Part shown: one piece after another, positions 32,121-41,290 of the stretch
How the letters are laid out: the number at the start of each line of letters is the position of its first letter
Position numbering within the stretch: the first letter of the stretch is position 1
Source of the DNA: UBA2040 sp041751955
GTDB lineage: Bacteria > Bacteroidota > Bacteroidia > Flavobacteriales_D > Crocinitomicaceae
DNA length: 51,990 nucleotides
Assembly (NCBI GenBank): GCA_041751955.1
Contig: JBGSIB010000023.1
Coordinates: forward strand, 1 to 51,990
Direction of reading: 5' to 3'
The notes under the pieces: model-generated
What the model was told of the DNA's origin: nothing
The model's input: the letters and a program-made list of their open reading frames with translations, nothing else
Database searches by the model: none
Program-made: the position numbers and the translations under genes

Positions 32121-32534
32121 TTAGTCCTCGTTTCGCGTATATGGTTTACGCTCTATCTTTTGAGCATCAGAACTTCCTGATATTCTAGGTCGTCTCGAAC
32201 CACCACTGAAATTATTGTCTCTTTTTTGAAACTTATTATCTCTTTGAAAAGGTTTTTTCTCAACTGGCGCTTTCTTTACCGGACGATTTCCTTTTGGTGA
32301 AGCAATTTTAACGTCTAATTCTCTGCCGTTAACTTCTAAGCCCTTAAGAGCCTGAATGGCGGCGATGGCTTCATCAGCTGATTCCATTTCGACATAACCA
32401 AACCCTTTCGATTTTTTTGTGTCTTTATCATACACAACATGCGCATATGAAACAGCTCCAAAAGCAGAAAAAGTAGCTTTCAAATCTTCAGAGGTTATTT
32501 CCCAGTCAAGATTCGCAATAAAAATATTTGTCAT
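32121..32534 (-). CDS. RNA-binding protein with one RRM domain
   Basis: 137 residues. Residues 1-80 form an RNA recognition motif: RNP2 IFIANL at the start and RNP1 KGFGYVEM near 45-52, both with aromatic residues for RNA stacking. The tail is basic and Ser/Gly/Arg-rich (KKPFQRDNKFQKRDNNFSGGSRRPR), likely disordered and RNA-binding. Single-RRM proteins of this type occur in Bacteroidota and cyanobacteria and have been linked to cold response and post-transcriptional control. It has a long leader of about 125 bases with no clear promoter match. Confidence 0.9.
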   Translation of the reverse strand: MTNIFIANLDWEITSEDLKATFSAFGAVSYAHVVYDKDTKKSKGFGYVEMESADEAIAAIQALKGLEVNGRELDVKIASPKGNRPVKKAPVEKKPFQRDNKFQKRDNNFSGGSRRPRISGSSDAQKIERKPYTRNED

Positions 32535-32660
32535 ATTTATCTAAGTTTTCAAGGGGTGATTTACCTTAAGATTAAAAAGTTAGTAAACTGCGCTATATCA
32601 CGTTAACCCAGGGGAGAATTACTGACCGTAAAATTTACGAATTTTAATTTATTAGCATTG

Positions 32661-33635
32661 TTATTTGAGAGTAAAGCTGTCTGTACCAGCCAATTGGCCG
32701 TCAATAAATATTTTCACCTTGTAGTTGCCCTTGTCGGCATCTGCGCCTTTTAAATCGTAGAAAATGGACAAATCAATTCTTTCGTTGTTATAATCGATAT
32801 CTTTTTTGTCTGAATAAGCCAATGTTCCCAAATCGGTATGAACCACATTTGAACTCTTAGCTTGAAGTGTCTTTCCGGATGGATCAATAATCTGCATATA
32901 CACAGTTTTACGACCGGCACCAGCAATTGGGTTTTCTGAAATTGTAAAACTTGATCTAATTTGAACTGCACTTCGTGCTTTGTTTGTTTCTTCCGTTGTA
33001 TTATTCAACTTCATTCTCAAGCCTGTAGAACTAAAATTGAAGGCTTGTAATTTGGAACCTTTCTTAACTTGCTCTGCATTTATTTCCGCTTGAGTTTTAT
33101 AATCATCGCGCTCAGTAGAAACATTAGTCAGCTCCGTTTTTGTCGTTTCCAAGTTTGTAGTCAATTGCAAGTTCAATGTATTCAAAGAGTCGATTTGAAC
33201 AACATAACCTTTCATAATACCACGTAAAGTCGCATTTTCTTTTTGAAGTTGTGCGATTTTTTGACCGTTCAATCTTCCACCACGACGCTCTCTCTCCAAT
33301 TCATCCATTAATCCTTGGATTTTTTCTTTTTGAACATTCAAGCTATCTGCTTTAGATGCGTCTTTGTCTATCAAAGCATCATAAGTCGCCAACATATTCT
33401 GGAAGTCTTTACGCAAATCGTTGGACATATTATCTACATATCCTGACATCATTTGGTTCATGCCATCCATATCTGCAGTCAAAGCTTTGTTCTGGTTTTG
33501 ACATTCGTTATAGGCTGCATTTTTGCTCGACCACAACCAGGCGAAAAAACCTACGGCTACTAATAATAATAAAATCGCAGCAATAAAACCGCCATTATTT
33601 TTTTTGGGATTTGGTGTATTTTCTATTTCAGACAT
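32661..33635 (-). CDS. Membrane-anchored coiled-coil protein of unknown function
   Basis: 324 residues: a short cytoplasmic N-terminus, one transmembrane helix (GFIAAILLLLVAVGFFAWLW, about 17-36), a long coiled coil (about 45-195, with MDELERERRGGRLNGQKIAQLQKEN and similar heptads). The C-terminal beta domain (about 200-324) includes YMQIIDPSGKTL and NYKVKIFIDGQLAGT. It should lie in the periplasm anchored to the inner membrane. Bacteroidota carry many such proteins with no known role. It is on the same strand as purS/pssA but 154 bases away. Confidence 0.7.
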   Translation of the reverse strand: MSEIENTPNPKKNNGGFIAAILLLLVAVGFFAWLWSSKNAAYNECQNQNKALTADMDGMNQMMSGYVDNMSNDLRKDFQNMLATYDALIDKDASKADSLNVQKEKIQGLMDELERERRGGRLNGQKIAQLQKENATLRGIMKGYVVQIDSLNTLNLQLTTNLETTKTELTNVSTERDDYKTQAEINAEQVKKGSKLQAFNFSSTGLRMKLNNTTEETNKARSAVQIRSSFTISENPIAGAGRKTVYMQIIDPSGKTLQAKSSNVVHTDLGTLAYSDKKDIDYNNERIDLSIFYDLKGADADKGNYKVKIFIDGQLAGTDSFTLK

Positions 33636-33789
33636 GACCGAAAAGTTTAATTGTCGTATAAGGTAAAATGGTGTAAAGCTTGCAAAGCATGTACCTAAAA
33701 GTACAAAAAATTGTTCACCTACTAGTTACAAATTTAATATTTGTTTTAATTCAAAGGTGAAAAAAGACGTTAAATCTTCGATTCAATAA

Positions 33790-34041
33790 TTATATCGCTT
33801 CGATTTGATAGGTAAAACTTTCCATAATAGCATTCGCTAGTAATTTTTTACACGCATCTTCTACTTTGGACTCAGCAATACTCTGATTTTCCGCCTCGAC
33901 GAACAAACGAATATGACGCCCAATTCTCACTCCTGAAACTTCAGACAAACCAATGTTTTTCATACTATTGCTGACAGCTTTTCCTTGTGGATCAAGTAGC
34001 GCGTCTAAGGGCATCACGTCTATTTCTGCTTTAAATTTCAT
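33790..34041 (-). CDS. purS: Phosphoribosylformylglycinamidine synthase subunit PurS
   Basis: 83-residue protein: MKFKAEIDVMPLDALLDPQGKAV (usual KVxVxLKxxxxDPQG), then VSGVRIGRHIRLF and a C-terminal EDACKKLLANAIMESFTYQI. PurS is the small dimeric subunit that bridges PurL and PurQ in step four of purine synthesis. Neither partner is nearby. The start overlaps the end of pssA by 11 bases, so it is translationally coupled to a lipid gene. Confidence 0.88.
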   Translation of the reverse strand: MKFKAEIDVMPLDALLDPQGKAVSNSMKNIGLSEVSGVRIGRHIRLFVEAENQSIAESKVEDACKKLLANAIMESFTYQIEAI

Positions 34042-34882
34042 TCTTTTCTTCGGTTTGTTTATTGGGTTTATTCACTAAAATCGATAAAACTGGATACAAA
34101 AATACAATTATTGCAATTGACCACACATGCGTAAACAGAATTAATAGCAAAGAAATGAACAAAAAGATATATCGGATTTCATTTCCTTTCCATTTGAAAT
34201 TTTTGAATTTTAAAGAAAAAAGTGGGATTTCAGAAACCAGACTCAAGGACATCAATAAAACAAGACCACATATGAAGGATGGCTGAAAAATATATCGAGC
34301 AAAATATTCTGGAAAGCCAGTTGTTGAAAAATACCACCACAATGCTAAAGGAAACGTAGTAAAAAACAATGTGACCGCTGGGGTTGGCATTCCGATAAAA
34401 GATTCACTTTGACGTGTATCAATATTAAATTTTGCCAGACGAAAAAGTGCAAAAACAGGAATTACTAAACCAACAAAAGGTACAAATTTGTAAAAGCCGG
34501 CAAACTGAAGACTTGAATCGTGAAACAAGCCTAATTTCCAGGTATCCAATACATATACCATGTGGTCGGATATGTTTTGTCCCTCAGGATAAACTCCCAT
34601 TTCAATAGAGGCAGCTATTACGGCCATCATGATTATTCCTGGAGCCAAACCAAAGGTTATCATATCCGCTAATGAGTCCAATTGTTTACCTAATTCGGAA
34701 AATTGTTTGAATATACGTGCTACGAATCCATCTAAAAAATCGAAGATGGCACCCAAGAAAATGAACCAAGGTGCATATTCAAATTTCCCCATCAATACGC
34801 ACAATATGCTTAAAACTCCGCTGAGCATATTACAAGCTGTCAGCAAATTCGGTAGATTAAACATTTTTCCTTCTGGTTTCAT
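34031..34882 (-). CDS. pssA: CDP-diacylglycerol-serine O-phosphatidyltransferase
   Basis: Integral membrane enzyme of phosphatidylethanolamine synthesis, joining CDP-diacylglycerol and serine. The 283-residue protein begins near LPNLLTACNMLSG and carries the CDP-alcohol phosphatidyltransferase signature DFLDGFVAR...GKQLDSLADM. All four aspartates are in the usual DxxDGxxAR-x8-GxxxDxxxD spacing. About seven hydrophobic segments are present. The start is taken at 34882; a later in-frame ATG at 34864 (MFNLPNL) is equally plausible. Divergent from the porV-like gene. Confidence 0.92.
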   Translation of the reverse strand: MKPEGKMFNLPNLLTACNMLSGVLSILCVLMGKFEYAPWFIFLGAIFDFLDGFVARIFKQFSELGKQLDSLADMITFGLAPGIIMMAVIAASIEMGVYPEGQNISDHMVYVLDTWKLGLFHDSSLQFAGFYKFVPFVGLVIPVFALFRLAKFNIDTRQSESFIGMPTPAVTLFFTTFPLALWWYFSTTGFPEYFARYIFQPSFICGLVLLMSLSLVSEIPLFSLKFKNFKWKGNEIRYIFLFISLLLILFTHVWSIAIIVFLYPVLSILVNKPNKQTEEKNEI

Positions 34883-34991
34883 ATTGCGAAATAAGTAAAA
34901 AGCAGTAAATTTACTTATAAATTAAGTGAGTCTTTTTTTTTCACGCAATTTTACAACTGATAGTGCGTTGATTAAGCAAGTTTTCAAATCT

Positions 34992-36107
34992 ATGCAAAAA
35001 ACCATTTTATACCTGCTAACGTTCATTTTTATGACCTATGGCAGTTCGACATTTGGACAAGGTGACTTGGCTCCAAAATATTCAAATGAATTTCTAAACA
35101 TTGGTGTTGGTGCCGAAGCACTCGGAATGGGAAATGCCGTGGTCGCTAACACTGGTTCTGTAAACAGCAGTTTCTGGAATCCAGCTGGTCTCGTTAAGGT
35201 AGACAAATGGTTAGAGGTATCTTTGATGCACAGCGAATATTTTGCGGGTATTGCCAAGTATGATTATTTAGGACTTGCACATTCAATAGACGACAAAAGT
35301 ACGATAGGATTTTCTGCAATACGATTTGCGGTGGATGACATTCCAAACACGACTCAACTGATAGACAATCAAGGTCGTTTTGATTACGATAGAATTTCTG
35401 TTTTCACTGCGGCTGATTATGGCTTTTTATTTTCCTATGCACGGAAACTGAACGTTCCGAATTTAAGTGTCGGTGGAAATTTTAAACTGGTTCACAGAAA
35501 AATAGGAGATTTTGCAAAAAGTTGGGGATTTGGTTTGGATGCAGGCTTGCAATATACCTTAAAGGATAAATGGAAATTCGGTGCTGTGCTGCGTGATGCA
35601 ACTTCGACCTTTAATGCATGGATTTTTACCTTGGATGAACAGACCAAGGAAGTTTTCTTACAAACGGATAACGAAATACCAGAGAATGGTCTTGAATTAA
35701 CACTACCGAGATTACTTTTGGGTGGATACCGTCAGTTTGAATTGGGGAAAAAAGGCCTTAGTTTGGGTACGGAAATTGATCTTTCGATTACTACGGATGG
35801 TAAAAGAAACACCTTGATAAAAACTAATTTCGCTTCTTTTGACCCAAATTTTGGATTTAGCTTGAATTATAAGACATACTTTTCTGTTAGAGGGGGTGTT
35901 ACTAATTTTCAATATGTAACGAATTTTGATGAATCTAAAAATTTGAATGTTCAACCAACAATTGGTTTAGGCGTAAATATTAAAGGATTTAGCCTTGACT
36001 ATGCCTTCACAGACATAGGTGATGCATCCGTGGCGCTATATTCTCACGTCTTGTCATTGAGATTGAAATTGAATAAACCAAACAACATAAAACCAAAGGA
36101 AGAATAG
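34992..36107 (+). CDS. porV: PorV/PorQ-family outer-membrane protein of type IX secretion
   Basis: 371 residues from ATG 34992 (MQKTILYLLTFIFMTYGSSTFGQ, signal peptide ending in GQ); upstream in-frame codons add a non-signal extension. The mature N-terminus contains FLNIGVGAEALGMGNAVVANTGSVNSSFWNPAGL, the hallmark of the PorV/LptO beta-barrel family, which collects C-terminal-domain cargo from the translocon and hands it to the PorU sortase. It lies three bases before the C25 peptidase gene, the same order as porV-porU in other Bacteroidota. PorV and PorQ share this fold; context favours PorV. Confidence 0.82.
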   Translation: MQKTILYLLTFIFMTYGSSTFGQGDLAPKYSNEFLNIGVGAEALGMGNAVVANTGSVNSSFWNPAGLVKVDKWLEVSLMHSEYFAGIAKYDYLGLAHSIDDKSTIGFSAIRFAVDDIPNTTQLIDNQGRFDYDRISVFTAADYGFLFSYARKLNVPNLSVGGNFKLVHRKIGDFAKSWGFGLDAGLQYTLKDKWKFGAVLRDATSTFNAWIFTLDEQTKEVFLQTDNEIPENGLELTLPRLLLGGYRQFELGKKGLSLGTEIDLSITTDGKRNTLIKTNFASFDPNFGFSLNYKTYFSVRGGVTNFQYVTNFDESKNLNVQPTIGLGVNIKGFSLDYAFTDIGDASVALYSHVLSLRLKLNKPNNIKPKEE

Positions 36108-36110
36108 CCT

Positions 36111-39100
36111 ATGCCAAAACTTTTACCTTTTCTCCTTCTCTTTTGCGGTTTCATTAGCCAAACTAGCGTTGCTCAGATTTACGGTAACGAGTGGATAGAT
36201 TATTCTCAAACCTATTATAAATTCACCATTCAACAAACGGGTATTCACAAGCTCAATTACAATGATTTGGTCAATGCATCCGTTCCAATAACTCAATTTT
36301 CCTCAGCCAATATTCAGATTTTTGGGCGGGAAGAAGAACTCCCTATTCATATTGAAGATGGAGGTGATAACTCGCTTGATTCTGGTGATTACATTCTTTT
36401 TTACGCACAAAAAAATGATGGATGGCTGGATTCAACCTTATACCCCAATCCAGATAAAATTGGTAATCCAGCATATTCACTATACAATGACACCATTTAT
36501 TATTTCTTTACGTGGAATAACTCCGCGACAAATAAGCGTTTCGTAGTTGAGACAGATGCTGATTTTAACTCTTATACGCCTTCCTCGCACATTGAGTGGA
36601 CTTATATACAGGAGTTTCATTCAGCATATTTTGAAGGTATTAATCTTGGCTCGAGTTCTACCTCCTACTTCAATGATATAGAAAGTTTTTGCGGTCCAAA
36701 TTACACAGGACCTTTTACTTATAATTACAATGCACCGACCACATTCCCTTATTATGGAGTAGATGCATCCGTGCCAAAAATTATTGCTCACTCTTTTTCC
36801 TCTAACAATCCTGCACCGGCTCCCAACGGTTTCAATCATCACTTGAAATATATGGTCGGTTCTAGCGATTCGGTTTTACTAGACACGATGTTTGTTGGGG
36901 CTCAAGGTATACAATTGAAAACTAGTTTTGGAGCGAATCTAATTGGGACATCAACCACTTCAATCAAGTGGAATAATGTTGGAGATTTACCGGTGACATC
37001 AGATTTACAAGGTTTGACTTACCTTGCCTTAAAATATCCTAAACAGACCAATTTAACTGGTTTTGGTAGAGGGCGATTCACTTCATTTAATTCTACAACG
37101 GCTACGAAGTCAAGATTGGATTTAGTTTTCGTAACAAATACTCCTTTGATTTTTTCATTTGGAGATGTCCCAAGAAAACTAAATGCAATATACAATGGGG
37201 CTGGTACGGTTCGTGTTTTGGTGCCTAATAATTCATCCAACAATGAACAAGATTTGGTTTATGCTTCACTTGCAACAGCCTATCCAGTTAACTCACTATC
37301 ATTGGTTAGCCCAAATGGAAAATTTAAAGATTTTAGTTTGACTGTACCCGATTCTGCTTTGCTCATCGTTTATCACAAGTCTTTGGAGCAAGGAACAATG
37401 AATTACAAAATGTATCGACAATCGATGGCAGGTGGGAGCTACCAAGTTATTGAAGCAGAGGTTGAAGATCTTTACCTTCAGTTTGGTGGAGGAATTCCAA
37501 AACACATCAATGGTATCCGGCGATATGCTCACTTCATGTACAATCAATCCTTGAAAAAACCAGCTGCTTTGTTTATTGTTGGAAAAGGTGTTCGCGAGGC
37601 AATTGTCAATACCACAACTGCTAGCGGCGCTGGAACAAGAACGAACACACAAATCTATGCGCAATCACTTGTTCCATCTTTTGGTCAACCCAGCAGTGAT
37701 ATCGCAATTACCTCAAGTTTGATTCCTAATAATTGGACGCCACTTATTCCAACGGGGAGAATTTCTGTAACAAACAACGCAGAATTGGAGAATTATTTAT
37801 TGAAAGTAGTCGATCAAGAAAGCGCCATAGATTCCAATAGTGTTTATGATTCCAACAACAAGGATTGGCAGAAACAGATATTGCATTTTGCAGGTGGAAC
37901 CAATCAAACGGAGCAAGTGACTTTTCGAAGCTTTTTGGAATTGATGGAAAACGATATTGTTGGTGCAAAGTTTGGTGGAAATGTTACACGTATCTACAAA
38001 AACAACTCTGATCCACTTGATCCTGCTACTTACTCAGAAATTTCTTCGCGTCTTTCATCTGGCGTTAGTTTGATGAATTTTTTCGGGCATGCCAATTCAC
38101 AAACAAGTGGCTTTGAAATTAATTTAGACGAACCATCGAACTGGAATAATCAAGGTAAATATCCGTTAGTTATCGCTAACACATGCTATAATGGTAATAT
38201 ATTTTACAATGAAAACTTAGGCATTTCGACATCTGAAAAATTTGTCCGCGCAGTAAATTCAGGAGCCATTGGTTTTTTATCACCTGTTTCATTGGGATTT
38301 TCGCCACCACTTTACACCTATACAAAGGCTTTGTATCAAGAAATGAGTTCTGGATCATACGGTTTACCTATTTCGAAGCAAATACAAAATGCCATTAGCT
38401 CTTTGACATACGACCCTACTATGAGTGGCCTTTTGACAGAAACTACGGCTCTCCAAATGACCTACAATGGAGATCCGCTTGTTCGACTGAACTGGCATAC
38501 GAAACCAGAAATAGAACTATTGGACCAAAACATCAGCTTTACTCCTTCTGAAATTGATTTGAGTGTAGACAGCATCACCATTCATATTGAATTGACCAAC
38601 TTAGGACAATCCATTACTGATACGGTTGTCCTTGAAATTCGACGTGATTTCCCCGAAAGTGGTATTGATAGTGTTTACTATGTATACGTGCCGGAAATAC
38701 ATTACAAAAATTATATAGACTTTAAAATGCCTTTGCAGGCTAACATTGCAATTGGTGTGAATCAATTCTCCATTTCGGCCGATATACCTTCTTTCATGGA
38801 TGAAGTTTATGACGAATTCAACAATAATCGGGTCGTCAAAAACCTTGTCATCAATATAGACGGAATTCAACCTGTATCACCGCCAAAATTTGCTGTAGTT
38901 CCGAGGGATAGCGTTGTTCTTAAGGCATCTACTATTGATCCACTAGCAAGTATTCAAACCTATCGTTTTGAGATTGACACGACGAACGCATTCAACTCAC
39001 CTGAGTATCGATATCAAGAAATTGTCAGTATCGGTGGCGTTAAAGAAGCTTATCCAAACAATTGGAAACTGGTATCGAACAATCAAGTTTCTCCATTAAC

Positions 39101-41279
39101 TGCTGATGATAGCACTGTATATTTCTGGCGTGTGGCGTTGAGTGCGCCTATTTTAAATTGGAAAGAAAGTTCCTTTCAATACATATCGGATAAATCAGGA
39201 TGGGGACAAGACCATTTCTTTCAATTCGAAGGCAATAGTTTCAGTTCTTTGGAATATGATAAACCGAATAGAAAACTAAATTTCACCTTAGGTGACACAA
39301 CTTGGTTAGAAGCTTTTGCCGTCGGCACAAACACACCAACCTCTCAAAATCAATGGTTGATTAATGGAACTCAGCAAGATTATGACATGTGCACTGTTGC
39401 GCCTTCTCTTCATGTCGGTGTTGTAGATCCAGTAAGTTTTGCTTCATGGGGAACAAGATGGGTAAATACTCAAGGCGACACTTTGAATCCGACACACGGT
39501 TTTGGAAATGTTAATGAATTGAGTTCTTGTCGAAATCGCGTAGAGAAATATTTTATCTTCCGTCAAAACAGCGCGCCGCAATTAGCAGCCTTCCAGAATA
39601 TGGTTTTGAATGAAGTTCCTGATGGACATTATTTGATTATTTACGCTCCTTTTACTGGTGCTCAATACAATTTATGGAATGCTATAGATTCCGCTGGTAT
39701 GTATTCGACTTTTGCTGCCCTTGGTTCAGACAGTATAAATGCAAGTCGTCCAAACAGAAATATGGCTTTTTTCGTCAAAAAAGGTGACCCAAGTTCGGTG
39801 ATTGAATTATTTGGTCAGTTCGTTAATGATCCTGTTCATCTAACTGCTCCAATGATAGGAGTTGATTATTTTGGCCAAGAACTATCCCCTTTCATTGGTC
39901 CAGCAACAAAATGGGAAAATTTTTATTGGAAACAAGATGCAGAAGAGTCCATTCCGGGTGACACAAGTTATCTGAACATTGAAACGTATGATATCAATAA
40001 AAACATGCTATCTTCTTTACCCTTCAATATCAGCGCAAATGATTCTATCTTGAATTTAGAAAGCTATTTACAAGCGGGTAATGCTCCGTATTTACGACTT
40101 CGTTCATCCATCATTGACAGTTTGAACTTTACTCCACCTCAGTTGGATAGATGGCACGTACTATACGAACCAACTCCAGAAGCAGCAATTGACGGAACGA
40201 ATGGATACTTTTGGAGCGCTTCCATGGATTCTATAGATGAAGGAACTAATATTTCCTTTGCGATTGATGTTCGCAATATTTTTGATGTAGATATGGACTC
40301 GCTTTTGGTTCATTATTATATTGAAGATCAAAATCATGTGAAACACTTTTTGCCTTATCCTCGTCAGGATTCTTTGCGGGTGAATGAAACGCTACGTGAT
40401 ACAATCACTTTTTCGACGGTTGGATTTCAGGGTTCTAATGTTTTCTGGATGGAAGTGAATCCGTTTGGATTGACTGGACAGACTGATCAGCCTGAACAAT
40501 TCCATTTCAATAATATTTTGCAGATACCTTTCTTTGTGAATACGGATGATAAAAATCCACTTTTGGATGTCACATTTGATGGAAGGCATATTTTGAATGG
40601 CGACATCATTAATCCATTGGCAGAAATTCTGATTACTTTAAAAGACGATAATCCGCTGCTTTTGATGAACGAGATAGCTGATACAGCTTTATTTGGTGTC
40701 TATTTAACCGATCCAAATGGTGTTCAAAAACGAATTCCATTTGAATTGAACGGTCAGACCATTATGCAATGGATACCAGCAACGGCCCAAAACAAACGTT
40801 TTAAAATCATGTATCCTGGTGCTTTTGAGCAAGATGGAAAATATACATTATTGGTGCAAGGTTCCGACAAAACGGGTAATCTCTCCGGTGACTTAGATTA
40901 TCGAATCACCTTTGAAGTGATTACAGAATCGAGCATTACTAAATTGATGAATTATCCCAATCCTTTTAGCACAAGTACTCGCTTTGTTTTCACCTTAACC
41001 GGTTCCGAAGTTCCCGATGATATATTGATTCAAATAATGACCGTATCTGGAAAAGTTGTTCGGGAAATCAATGAAATGGAATTTGGCCCGATGTATATTG
41101 GTCGAAACATATCAGAATTTGCTTGGGATGGAAAAGATGAATTTGGCGATCAATTGGCCAATGGAGTTTACCTTTATCGCGTTCAAATGAAATTGCATGG
41201 AGAAAGCATGAAACAAAGAGAATCTGGAGCTGACACATATTTCACCAAAGAATTTGGGAAAATGTACTTGATGCGATAG
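36111..41279 (+). CDS. porU: Giant gingipain-family (C25) cysteine peptidase, PorU-like T9SS sortase
   Basis: 1722 residues with a signal peptide (MPKLLPFLLLFCGFISQTSVAQ). The central C25 domain shows the dyad His660 in MNFFGHAN and Cys692 in VIANTCYNG, with the later AIGFLSP patch. The long second half holds beta domains, including CARDB-like DLSVDSITIHIELTNLGQS. The end is a T9SS-like sorting module: LMNYPNPFSTSTRF, VSGKVVREI, GVYLYRVQ, finishing FGKMYLMR. PorU cleaves sorting domains and attaches cargo to A-LPS at the surface. Typical PorU is about 1150-1300 residues, so this is unusually long and may be the PorU2-type. Coupled three bases after porV. Confidence 0.8.
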   Translation: MPKLLPFLLLFCGFISQTSVAQIYGNEWIDYSQTYYKFTIQQTGIHKLNYNDLVNASVPITQFSSANIQIFGREEELPIHIEDGGDNSLDSGDYILFYAQKNDGWLDSTLYPNPDKIGNPAYSLYNDTIYYFFTWNNSATNKRFVVETDADFNSYTPSSHIEWTYIQEFHSAYFEGINLGSSSTSYFNDIESFCGPNYTGPFTYNYNAPTTFPYYGVDASVPKIIAHSFSSNNPAPAPNGFNHHLKYMVGSSDSVLLDTMFVGAQGIQLKTSFGANLIGTSTTSIKWNNVGDLPVTSDLQGLTYLALKYPKQTNLTGFGRGRFTSFNSTTATKSRLDLVFVTNTPLIFSFGDVPRKLNAIYNGAGTVRVLVPNNSSNNEQDLVYASLATAYPVNSLSLVSPNGKFKDFSLTVPDSALLIVYHKSLEQGTMNYKMYRQSMAGGSYQVIEAEVEDLYLQFGGGIPKHINGIRRYAHFMYNQSLKKPAALFIVGKGVREAIVNTTTASGAGTRTNTQIYAQSLVPSFGQPSSDIAITSSLIPNNWTPLIPTGRISVTNNAELENYLLKVVDQESAIDSNSVYDSNNKDWQKQILHFAGGTNQTEQVTFRSFLELMENDIVGAKFGGNVTRIYKNNSDPLDPATYSEISSRLSSGVSLMNFFGHANSQTSGFEINLDEPSNWNNQGKYPLVIANTCYNGNIFYNENLGISTSEKFVRAVNSGAIGFLSPVSLGFSPPLYTYTKALYQEMSSGSYGLPISKQIQNAISSLTYDPTMSGLLTETTALQMTYNGDPLVRLNWHTKPEIELLDQNISFTPSEIDLSVDSITIHIELTNLGQSITDTVVLEIRRDFPESGIDSVYYVYVPEIHYKNYIDFKMPLQANIAIGVNQFSISADIPSFMDEVYDEFNNNRVVKNLVINIDGIQPVSPPKFAVVPRDSVVLKASTIDPLASIQTYRFEIDTTNAFNSPEYRYQEIVSIGGVKEAYPNNWKLVSNNQVSPLTADDSTVYFWRVALSAPILNWKESSFQYISDKSGWGQDHFFQFEGNSFSSLEYDKPNRKLNFTLGDTTWLEAFAVGTNTPTSQNQWLINGTQQDYDMCTVAPSLHVGVVDPVSFASWGTRWVNTQGDTLNPTHGFGNVNELSSCRNRVEKYFIFRQNSAPQLAAFQNMVLNEVPDGHYLIIYAPFTGAQYNLWNAIDSAGMYSTFAALGSDSINASRPNRNMAFFVKKGDPSSVIELFGQFVNDPVHLTAPMIGVDYFGQELSPFIGPATKWENFYWKQDAEESIPGDTSYLNIETYDINKNMLSSLPFNISANDSILNLESYLQAGNAPYLRLRSSIIDSLNFTPPQLDRWHVLYEPTPEAAIDGTNGYFWSASMDSIDEGTNISFAIDVRNIFDVDMDSLLVHYYIEDQNHVKHFLPYPRQDSLRVNETLRDTITFSTVGFQGSNVFWMEVNPFGLTGQTDQPEQFHFNNILQIPFFVNTDDKNPLLDVTFDGRHILNGDIINPLAEILITLKDDNPLLLMNEIADTALFGVYLTDPNGVQKRIPFELNGQTIMQWIPATAQNKRFKIMYPGAFEQDGKYTLLVQGSDKTGNLSGDLDYRITFEVITESSITKLMNYPNPFSTSTRFVFTLTGSEVPDDILIQIMTVSGKVVREINEMEFGPMYIGRNISEFAWDGKDEFGDQLANGVYLYRVQMKLHGESMKQRESGADTYFTKEFGKMYLMR

Positions 41280-41290
41280 ATTTGAGAATC

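Noticed and set aside
32628..32642. Short palindrome CGTAAAATTTACG as an operator for the RRM gene
   Set aside because: Single short A/T-rich palindrome at a distance from the start; expected by chance in such DNA.
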